Shown one piece after another: positions 32,012-44,000 of a stretch of DNA of 64,000 nt. The notes below the pieces were generated by a model. It saw only the letters and a program-made list of their open reading frames with translations. It did not search any database and was not told the origin of the DNA. The stretch is from Siphonodentalium dalli (Eukaryota; Mollusca; Scaphopoda; Gadilida; Siphonodentaliidae). The stretch spans positions 186,788,209-186,852,208 of the forward strand of contig CP136064.1 in the NCBI GenBank assembly GCA_032622095.1, read 5' to 3'. A program made the position numbers and the translations under genes. Every line of letters starts with the position of its first letter. The first letter of the stretch is position 1.

Positions 32012-35000
32012 GTATGTTCATATCCCGCTATTTCATATGGCATTCCTGGTAACTTATCTGGAAGTTACAATATTAGAAACTGACAAAAATTGCCAATGGT
32101 ATTGTAGTCGGATTCCTTATGTCATTTTGCATTTTTGGTTTGTTAAAAGCGATCTGAAAACGAATTATGTATGCCTAGTAGGTGTGTTTTCAGGATTGAC
32201 TTGTTTCCATTCTTGAATTTTGGCGGGTCGGCCTAAATCGGGGTCAACATAATTTAGAGAGCGTTTCGTATTTACTGAAAACGATAGATGGTGCCATCTG
32301 GCGTATGGTGGTCGGTGCGATTTGAAACTTCTCCAAACTAATAGATATGACCGCCACATGTATTTGTGAAAATTTTGATGTGATCGGTTCATTCTTGTTG
32401 ACTACAGTTGTGATCAAAATTTAACACTGAGCCCTATGGAGATTCTAGAACTTTGGATAAATGGGGCCATTTTGCGTATGATGATATGTGCGTACTGATA
32501 TACCTCAAAAATACTAAGTATGAAACACAGACGTAGTTTTAAAAAAGAATGGATGTGATCAGATGATTCTTGCTGGCTACAGTTGCGATCAAAATTTAAC
32601 ACTTAACCCTATGGAGAGTTTCGTGTTATGCTCAAACGTTGATTGTAATATCACTTATTGGCAATCCTGCGCAACTATATATGAAGTTTAACACTCGTGT
32701 TTGACCCACTGTAACTATCCGTGATTTAATATTTGCAACATATGATATAGTTATGCCCCAAGATACAGTAATTGGCAAAAGTAAGTGTCGAATGGTTTCG
32801 TAATTTTGATAATATGCAGCCTATTGAATCAAACGAAAATATTCACAACAAGACTGTTCACGATGTGATTACATATTATATTATTGTTTTATTTGATACT
32901 TGTCTGTCCTGTTGTCCACTGACTAGTTTTAAAACCACATCGTTGATCACAACGGGATGTAGTGTCACAAATACACAGGTATAGATGGTAGTTGTTCGAT
33001 GTCATTAACTCAATCGTTGTCATCGGAGTCTAACCCACATGTACTGAGAGAATCTGTGTTTTTGCAGGATTTGTGCTACTGATAAATGGACATTTCGGTG
33101 CAGCTGAGATCTTTACTATAGCAGTATAGGCTTTGCTTTCACACTTCCCACGCCAGTTACTTTTGACCAACTTCAGTAAAGTGACTGAAACTCAACATTC
33201 ACCATCAATATTCTGACCACAATTAATCTCCACGCTTCGTGTATAGCTGTGAAAATCAAGTAAATTCGAATTTCCACTAAAGTAGAGCTTAATGAGTAAA
33301 ATTGATATCAACCATAGTTGCATTTTCCTGCAAATTCCATTTTTATTCCAAGTATAGGTGCTTAGTAACAGTTACTAAGGAGCTATCGGGACCGGTGGCA
33401 AAATCTCCCGGTCTTATAATGATCAGTGGCCTATGCAGAACATGGCTGCATAGTTTTAGACATGCATGTCACAGCATGTGCCCAACTTTGAACAAAACCA
33501 ACACCATGTGATTAGACACTGACTAAATTAAGTCAATACCAATAAATGATTATTACACCATTGTGGTATTTGATTAGCAACCTTTGCCAACCTTAGATAA
33601 GACATCTGGTTCACTTTGACGACCAGGTATATCTCAAATTTGACATTTGAGTATTAACTGCATCGGATAAACCCGACCAGGAATGATAGAACAACCATCT
33701 ATATAAGCCCAGCAATATTTAGCAATACATATGGACATGATAACATTGTTTAACATTTTTAAACAATACCGCCCTATCCACATGTATATGGCTAAACATA
33801 TCATTGGCATAGATGAGTTGTTGTAGTTGTTACATTGATGCTGGTCGGGTTTCTCCAAATTTAATACAAAAACAGAATGATCCATAAGCTACGGTGGCTG
33901 GTTTAGGACATGGGAATTTTTTATTTTTTTGTGGCCACGAAATACTAATTCGTGGCCACGAAATAACTATTTTGTGGCCACGAAATAACTAATTCGTGGC
34001 CAAGAAATAACTAATTCGTGGCCACGAAATAACTAATTTGGTGGCCACGAAATAACTAATTCGTGGGCACGAAATAACTAATTCGTGGCCAAGAAATAAC
34101 TAATTCGTGGCCAAGAAATAACCAATTCGTGGCCACGAAATAACTGATTGACCTTTGCATATATCCAGATACATTTACGATATGGTTACACTAAGTTGAT
34201 GTTTTAGAAACAATGCGTACGATCGCAGAGAAGCTACTATAAACCCCCTATGGCGTGGGACCCGGGTTCTATGGGGATATGAACGTCCGATATAAACTAG
34301 TCCATGGAGAATGGGGAAACACGGGTCAGGTGACTCCAAGACAAACTGAATATTTATTAGTTTTTACCATAAGGGATCGAATGGGAATGACATTTCTCTC
34401 GGCATATTGGCCAATTTAAGTCAAATAAGGGGTTTTGTAGGGTGGGCCCAAAACAAACTTATAAATATTCACCCCTTTCAACCATCCCAGATCCAAAATG
34501 GTCGCCGCTCAGAAGGGATCAAATAGGGTACACATTATTTCTCGGTCACTTGAACGATATAGATCAAATAAAGGGTGTTTTACCGTGGCTCGCAAAGCAA
34601 GCTAAATTTGCACACCTTCAGCCCACTCGAGCGAAAATGATAACTAATCAGATGGGTCCATATATGGTACCATGCAATCCCCCCCCCCCATTTTATGTCG
34701 AATACAGTGTATTGTAGACTGGCCCCTGAGACAAACTAAATATTCACCCGCTTTCACCATCCCCGATCCAAAATGGCCGCCCCAGATGGGTTCAAATATG
34801 GCACCTATACAATTTCTCGTCCCCTTATTCGTTTGATGTGGTATAATTGGTGCTGTAGGGTGGCCCCTGGATGTCGTGGGTGGCTATTTAACCCACCCCC
34901 AGGACGGCGGCAAGTTTGGATCGGGTTGGTGATTACTTAATTTGTTTTACGGGCCACCCCACAACACCCTTTATCTCAAATCGCCGTGGCTCATGCCAAG

Positions 35001-38000
35001 ATGGTGGACAACAACAACAACCAGATCATCTCTATCCGCTTCCATTACAACAATGGGCCTGATGATCGTATATCACAATTAGTTATTTCGTGACCACGAA
35101 TTAGTTATTTCGTGACCACGAATTAGTTATTTCGTGGCCACGACTTAGTATTTCGTGGCCATGAAATACAAAAAATATTCCCATTTCCTAAAAGTTTTGA
35201 CTGACACTTACATAAATATGACTCGCCGATTTGTTAGTACACAACTCCGTAATATGCGGTACTTCGTCCTGGTAATAAACATTAATTTTGTGAATTGATG
35301 AAAAAACACCATCAATCAATTTTACAACGATATCCTGAAACTTTAGTCTTGATAAACATTACATTTCCAGAATAGTGGACATTATCACCGAAGCACGTGA
35401 TTGTGATGTATATGATTGATGTGAACCACATTTTTGTTTATCAACTACTGTATCTGGTGGCCTGACTATATTGCAAGTTAATTTTGTAAAATCACATGTA
35501 ATTACGATAGATTGCATGTAAGAGGCATGCATATATGATAGCCATTAAGTTCCACCACTGTGAACATTTGAGTAAATTGTCAAACTCTCTATAGGGTCCA
35601 ACATTAGTTCTGTTCGCAACTGTAGTACTATACCCGCGGAGACTTATTTGACGACAGCATTCTCAAAAATACATTTCAGAGTCATACTTGACATATGTGC
35701 ATAATTTCAACTCGCGAAATTCATGAAAAGGCTAATCGTGTTAGTTAATATCTGTATAATCAGGAAACGCTCTTTAATTATTTTTTAAAACCGTCCAAAC
35801 AATTTGTTTCCACTAAAATGTCAGACTGGAAACAAGTAGACTCTGAAAGTAGACCGCCATCTTTGACACTTTTGTTAATTTCAACTCGCACAGTCCACCA
35901 GTAAGTTAATTATGAGGATTAATATGTGTATGATAAGCAAACGCTCTTTAAATTCTTAAAACAGTCCAAAAACACTTTTTTCCAATAAAATTTCAACTGG
36001 ACACAGGTCAATTCTGAAAATAGTCACGCTATTGATAAATACACTATTTGCATGTCGTCTTAGACAATCCGAAATGGCGCGACCATTGTTTTCGACCAAA
36101 GGAATCTGACTTGTGAAATCAGCGAGGGTGGGGGTAGGGTTAGCTTTTCTGCGATATCTTTACCAAAAATCGATGTATCAAAGTTTTGTTTGTGGAATAT
36201 GATCAAGATATCCTTGTAGATTGTTCACGTTCGTCTATATGTTATGTAGCTGATTTTAAGAACATACAATACCTTAATATTTGGAAAAGAAAATTGAAAA
36301 TGCAGTCATAAATACAATTCATCTGATGATTTTATGATAAAATTCCTTATTAAGATATGTAATTAAGTAATTTGTGGCAAGATCTCCCCATGTTTTTCGA
36401 TTCCCATGAACAAAGAAGCCACTTACCGAACTTGCTATGTGTAATAGCATGTTTTTATTACCAGGTGGACGGGGAAAAAATGGAGGGGTACACAAACAAA
36501 AGCCTCACACAAACCTGTTTCCACTAAAATATCAAGCTGGAAACAGGTAGATTCTGAAAATAGACACACTGGTGGTATAGAAACTGTTCTCATATCGCTT
36601 TTAACATTCCGAAAACGCGCGACCATTTTTTTCGACATAAGGAATCCGACTATTGGTAGGTCGGCACAGCAGGGGTGCCACCAGGATAGGGGTTAAGTCC
36701 CGGGGCTACAGGTTCCAAACAAGCTATTTATATACTATAGCACGTTTTGTCTATGATAGCTAATTCTATCAATATATACAATGTAAACAAGCCAGTTGAA
36801 ACCACTATATTTTGGGTTTTGATGTCTTAATACACATATTATATACCGGTACCGGCAGACCTACATGTATTTGTATGGGAGGCCGTTTTCACAATTATTC
36901 CTTATTTGCGCTTACGCAAATAACGTCTGTCATAAAAATTCATATGCATTGATCCCCCCTGAATTAATTTTAAATGACACAGGGCTAAGCACATCACTCA
37001 AGTCTATATACTAGTAGGGAATGGGAAGATTGATCGGTCGCGGGAAGATTCGGCCAGTCGTTTGATCTAGCAAATTAGGTATTATGGGGACCAAGCTTGT
37101 GTGCACAGCTTAATTAGTCTTTGTCGTATTGAAAGAACATTTAATTGTTACAATAATAACCAATTGGAGGAGTATGGGGTTATTTCTAAGGGTCTTGATT
37201 AACTAATTTTTAGTAATAACAGATTTTATTAGACGAATAATGGAATAAAAATGATGAAACATATTTACACAAGCTGATAAATAAGGTGTAACAGAAAAAT
37301 ACAAACAGTCAAACAAAACAATCGACATTTGAATTGAACGAAATGGACATTATTTCTTTATTTGAAAAACATTAAAATCATATTTTAAATGGACATTTTT
37401 TTATTTGAAACATAAAAATATTAAAACATCAATACATAATTTTATTACTTTAATTGACTGTGATTTATTCTTGTCTTGTTATCGGTGCTCTTGGTCTTCT
37501 TTTTATTCTTATTTCTTTGCCTTAACGATTCTGTATATCTTTGTGACTTCTTGTAGGAATTCTGATGTTCTTATATCTGTCCGGGTGGGGAAATGTCCGC
37601 TTTGCCAATTTCAGAGTGGGTGGGGAAATGTCCCGTGGGGAAATGTCCGGTTACCCAGAAGAGTATTACAAAAAATAAATACATGACATATAATCATAAA
37701 ATTTTCAAAAGAGGATTGGGCAACAAGCTTATGCCTATATAGTGGCTTTTGTTAAGTCCTATCCTCAGAAAATAATCATTCACATACCGGGTACGCCACA
37801 AATTCTTTAGATCTGATGCGGTAAAACAAACAACTGATCAGTCCAAACTGAAATGCACTTAGCAAACTTATCTAAACAAACATCGACTAGTTCTCACTGA
37901 GATCATACAGCATCCTAAATACGACTCTGTATATTCCATAGAATGTTATGTAAACACACTTTGTGGCAACGTGAACAGAGTTGAACAATTTACTGTCAAA

Positions 38001-41000
38001 CATTTTTGATACTTTTTCTCATTGCGTCTTCATTAATGATAATTCCTTATAGTGCTCGAACGTGATATTTGGATTTGTACCACACAATTTGTAAGTAATA
38101 ACTATTTAGTCATGCAAAATATTCACTCATAAAACATACAAATTATAGACTTTCTTTTATATCATAAACGTAAAATAATCTCGATTTATTCATGTAAAAT
38201 ATTATTATGTCCACATAATTCATAACAAAATATAAAAACTCCCGTCCCAATATATAGGTATAAACCTAGGAAGATTCGGCTGATAAAACCAGCCGAATCT
38301 TCCCGGCCGAATCTTCCCAGCCGAATCTTCCCTTTGCCGAATCTTCACGGACCCTACTAGTAGGCCCACCATATGAGGGAAGCAATCCCCCAGTAAACCC
38401 TAATTCACTTTTTTTATGACCATGGAAATGGTATAGATCTGTGCAGGATATGTCTCTTTTATAAAATATGCTAGATCTCTGGGAGTTAGCACAAATTCTT
38501 GGAGACAGGGATGCTGATAATATGAAAATAGGGTTTTTCCCCCTATTTCAAGTCAATAAGTACACCATATGAGGGAAGCAAACCCCCAGTAACCCCTAAT
38601 TCCCCTTTTACGGCCATGGAAATGGTATATATCTGTGCAGGAGATGTCCCTTTAATAAAATATACTAGAGCTCTGGGAGTGAGGCAGCAATTCTTGGGAC
38701 ACCAGGGACAGAGATGCTGATATGCATTTGGAAATATGTTTTTTCTTCAATTTCGAGTCTGTATGGGGCTACTACTATGGGCCCATAATAATATACTATA
38801 AGATGGACTCAATCATTCACAATCGGAGGGAAGTAAGGGAGTGTTAGGTATTAGCGCTTAAGCGCAAATAAAAAATAAATGTGAAAAGGGCCTCCCATAT
38901 ATCTGCGCATGCGAAATTAGCAGGGAGTATGAAAATCAGAAAATATTTGAATAGCAACCAGTGTTCGCTCTGTTGGTGGCCAAATTGGCCAATGGCTAAT
39001 TTTTTTCGAAATTGGCCATTAATAAAAATTTCATTTCGCCAAATTTTTTTTTTTACTCCAAATGGAGACGGAATGCTAATTCAAAAGCGCTGAATAGATT
39101 GACAGTGCCGTCAAAGTTAGGTGACGAAAGTATCACAGGTTTCGTAATTATCATGCCATGAAAACCCAGATTTATTTTGTAACGAGAGCGTTTGAACAGA
39201 GTTGTTATCAGTGAGCGCAATGAATATTTGATATAAAACGCAAATCGTCAAAACGCTTAAACTATACACTGTAAGAATAAATAGGTAAATGCATTAAATT
39301 TTGCATGTTTTGTATATGGTCAGATATGAAATCTCATGGTATTTTGTATTAATTAATATTGACTTACATGAATTGATCTGTCTAACGCATACCTATATAT
39401 TCATATTATATTATGTTTTTATAGTTGTTTTAATTATGTTTTCATTCTGAGTAACAAATAAAGTTTAAAACAAATATTTTAGCCATAAAGCGTGAATGAG
39501 TATTTAAGTTTGGCCAATTTTTTGTTTTATTTGGCCAAAATACTTTTTGAAGGGAAGCAGGACAGTAATGCCATGGTTCCATGTACAAGTACCTTTAGTA
39601 CCTGGACATTTCATACCATCTGTATGTATTCATACCATCTACCAGATTGTTTGGTTGTTTCATAAAACCATGTAGGAAATCAATTGGTCATTTCGTACCA
39701 TGGCTCATACCATGTAAAGTTGGGAATATGGAAAACATTTTTGATTTTATACTTTATTGAACAACAATATATAATATTAACAGTATTTTATAGATGGGAC
39801 TGCTATATGTTCTCGAAAATAACATATATATATTCATTTCATTCATGGTACAAAATGACCAATTGATTTCCTACATGGTACGAAAAACAACCAAACAATT
39901 TCATGAAACGACCAAAACATATGGTACGAAACGGCCAGATGCTATGAAATGACCATGGTATGAAATGTCTAAAATCCTTTGAAGCTGGCTGATTCCCAAA
40001 ACTCCTGCTATTTAGTATTATACAGTTAACAGCAAACATAAGTCTCATCTGTGTTGTCAGAATCCAGTTATTTCAAAGATAGTTCCATAATATCTCTCCT
40101 ACCCACCCCAACCTCAGGGTAACTACCTAATAAATCATAAATGTACTGATTAAAATATTAAATTGTAAAGCATAAATTTTTCAATAATTGAATCTTATCA
40201 AAATGCTATGCTATACTAGTTATTTTATGCCCTGGAAATTAGGTGTTGTCGGATAGTGAAAGGCAAACGACTGCCCACAATCAATAATTGGGGGTGCTAT
40301 AGCTCCATATCTCCCTATTGATGTTTAAATGCTTTTATGCCAAATAAATGCACCTTTTTTCAATTCAAATCGCTTCAGAATACAATCTGACTGTATATTC
40401 CGGGGGTGCACTGTGGAATTTACTCTTAATGGATATTAATGGTATTAAATGATAATTTTTGGCAGATGGTGGACTACAATGTAAGGTGCGCCAGTAGTTA
40501 TGACAATGAAAGCTAGTTCAACGCCAGGTATAACACAAAAATCTTTTAATATTACTATTCTGTGGCTCGCGCTCACAATTCAATCAGTATCAATAATGAT
40601 ACAAATTTCTCTTAAAGGCACTTTATGATTTATCATTTTGAGGTGACATACATGTACATGTATCAAGTATTATAAATGATTCATCATACCATACTTTCCG
40701 TAAATGAACTCACCTTGAGAAGAATGGGTTTCTTAATGTGCAGATGGAGAAACAAAGGAGTGCGCCTCAGTAATATCCAGTCTGATAGTATTCTTAAGCG
40801 ATATGAAGTAAAGAAAATGTGCTTATATTTCACATAAAGACATTTAACCTTTCTATACTGAAGCATCATTGGTGGGTAATTATCACATAGGAAATGTTCA
40901 GATAGTAAGTTCATCAAATGACCATAGGTCATTTGTTGAACTTATTATCTAAACATTTCCCTCAATAAATAGGGCTCCTTCTGTGCTGTTATTTATTTGT

Positions 41001-44000
41001 TTATTATCTAAACATTTCCCTCAATAAATAGGGCTCCTTCTGCACAGTTATTTTTCTGTTGCTTGATTTTTATCACCTTAACATCCCTCCAAATCAATAA
41101 TAGACCATACTGATGTACACTTTTTAAATGACTAGGAGAATCCATTTTGTATAGAAAGGGTTAAACATTCTGGATAATCTGGGGGTGTCACTTCCCCTTC
41201 TTTTACAGCAATTGGAGCTTGTGATACCTCTTCCTATGCAACTGATATGTCAGTTTCCGCTTGCTGAATATCTCAATTAAACAAAATTGGAACATGTTTG
41301 TATAACAATAGGCTTGGCAACTCTATAGATATATATATACATTCAGGTATTTATTTTTCTTCGACAGTTTTGGGACAATAATTATATCACATAGCTGTGA
41401 AAAAACATCAGCAGAGATGGATACTCTGAGACAGAGGCTACATGCTATTCATCAGGATTCTGGAGATCTTCAGAACTTATCACCTCTGCCTTTATCACCT
41501 CCTCCTAAACCTCCAAAAGTGAGTATTATCTGATGAGGACATTTAAAGATCAACGGTCCGATTTGAGACCAAATTTCCTGAACCAATGTTGTATAGCTTA
41601 AAATTTAGCAGGCAAGACAAAATACTTGCAAACTTCATAATTTGTATGGCACAGGCATTGCAAAAATCACCCATCAGTTTTTATGTTGAAAGGTAGTACA
41701 AAAGATCACAATCTGAGATGATCTTTATTATCTAGAACTGCATAACTGCATTGGGATACAAAAGCTTGGAGCTCTTTAGAGGAGGTGATCATTGGAATTT
41801 TTGCAAGGCGGACAAAACATGTTAAATATTCCTCTTTGGCAAGTCGATATCTGGCTTTCAAAGTCTCTTTATCAATGGGTTCATATGTCCTATCTAAATA
41901 TCCCCCTTTAAAAAAAAAAGGGGGGTATACTGTTTTGCACCTGTTTGTCCGTCCGTGCATGTGTCTGTGTGTCCGTCTGTACGTCCGTCCGATGTCTGTT
42001 CATGTCATAACTTTAACAGTAGTGATCGGATCTCAATAATATTAGGTATAGATGTTCACTACTATGAGGACATTAAATGGAGGGTCCATCTTTTTGTTTG
42101 GATTTTCCATTCTTGAGTTATTCATCTTTGTTTATCTGGAAATGTTGGCTTTTTGGTCTGTCTGGTGTCTATTCATGTCAGAACTTCAACAGTTGTGCTG
42201 GGATCTCAATGAAATTTGGGAGGGATGTTCACTACTATGAGGAAATTAAATAGAGGGTTCCATCGTTTTGTATGGATTTTCCATTCTAGAGTTATTCATC
42301 TTTGTTTATCTGGAAATGTTGGCTTTTTGGTCCGTCTAGTGTCTGTTCATGTCATAAATTCAACAGTTATGCTGGAATCTCAATGAAATTTGGTATGGAT
42401 GTTCACTACTATGAGGAAATTAAATAGAGGGTTCCATAGTTTTGTTTGGATTTTCCATTCTAGAGTTATTCATCTTTGTTTATTTGGAAATGTTGGCTTT
42501 TTGGTCCGTCTAGTGTCTGTTCATGTCATAACTTCAACAGTTGTGCTGGGATCTCAATGAAATTTGGTATTGATGTTCACTACTATGAGGACATTAAATA
42601 GAGGGTTGCATCGTTCTTGTTCGGATTTTCTATTCTAGAGTTATTCATCTTTATTTATTTGGAAATGTTAGCTTTTTGGTCCGTCCGATGTCTGTTCATA
42701 TGCGTGTGTTCCACTGAGCTTTTTGCAGAGTTATGGCCATTTACACCTAGAATACCACACAATTATATTTTTAAATGCTTACTTTACAGTCCGTATGTCT
42801 GAGTATATCAGTCACAGGTTATAGGTATGCCCACACTAGGCGGTATGCCACAAGGGGGTATGTACCGGACGACAGTCCATCTCTTGTTATCTCTGGTATA
42901 TAAAATGCACAGATGTTGGTTTTATTGTGTTAAATCAGACAGGGCATCTTTAAAGGTACTCAAGCCGATTTGATGATCCACATATAATCAGATTCCAACA
43001 ACAACATTTTAGAAATGCCGCTTCAGTTATCAGAATCGATTAATTGCCCAAAAAAAATGATAACCACTATCAACTAGAGTATAAAATTGCCCGAAACGTG
43101 TTATTTATCTAAATGTTTGTTCGACGTAATTTGGCCTTATTATCAACAGAAAGCCTCTTTATTTTAGAGGAATCCATCTTCATCTGCAATTTGGACCAAG
43201 ACCGTCAGCTCATCGACTGTTTACTGGGCCACTAATAATTCTCAATGGTTAAAAATTGATATCTAATAACTCTGAGCTTTGATAGGTGGGTTCCTCGACT
43301 TGAATCAAGTATTTTTTACCCCCCAAATCCAAATAAATAGTAATTGAAGGGCGGTTAATCGGATTATACATCTTTCAATGTTATGTTATGTGCTTATTTA
43401 TGTGCTTCGTATTTTCCTTGTTCCATGTCTTCTATGTATATGTTGTACCAAAAATGAGCCTTGAATTAAAATGGAATCATGATTAAATAATGATCGTTCA
43501 TCCTTATTTTGTCCTGAAAGTTTGATGATGTAAGTGTTTGTTAATTAACCCTTTCAGTGCCAAGTCCGATTTTTGTATCAACCCATATTTCCTTGATCAT
43601 TTTTCAAATTTATTGATTATAATAATGTGATACATTGATGGAAAGAGCTCTAAGAGCTCTTTCCATCAATGTATCACATTATTATAATACATAAATTTGA
43701 AAAATTATCAAGGAAATATGGGTTGATACAAAAATCGGACTTGGCACTGAAAGGGTTAACATGTTACTGTGCTCAATGCCACTGGAAATTCACTTGACTG
43801 ACAATAGTAAGCTCCTCCTACTACACAACTATGTAAGTTGTCTGGGATTGTTCCTCACGCTGCTGATTGGTCAGCATGACTTGGCAATTTAAATTGTGAC
43901 ATTTATTAATTATCTACAGCAAAGCAATCATGAATGAAGGCGTCCTATCCAGGTCCATTGGCTGATAGAATTTTAAAATTTCCATACGAGGATACTTATG

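Larger units (their letters stand above)
36876..38897. mobile_element. TA-flanked inverted-repeat element containing a nested insertion
   Basis: The ends read tgggaggccgttttcaca and the inverted tgggaggcccttttcaca, each next to TA. The second element of this family at 60553-61016 confirms the termini. Here the element is enlarged by the nested element at 37010-38361 and by a tandem duplication at 38368-38757. Confidence 0.65.

Noticed and set aside
32012-32216. Longer exon 1 of the FAAP20-like gene reading through to the stop at 32216, or using the donor at 32049
   Set aside because: The donor at 32049 leaves phase 0, which would give an early stop in exon 2. The read-through part loses coding-like composition. 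The donor at 32012 fits both consensus and phase.
33931-34150. CRISPR-like array (ten 22-bp repeats)
   Set aside because: There are no spacers between units, the arms are inverted at the other end of the element, and the setting is eukaryotic.
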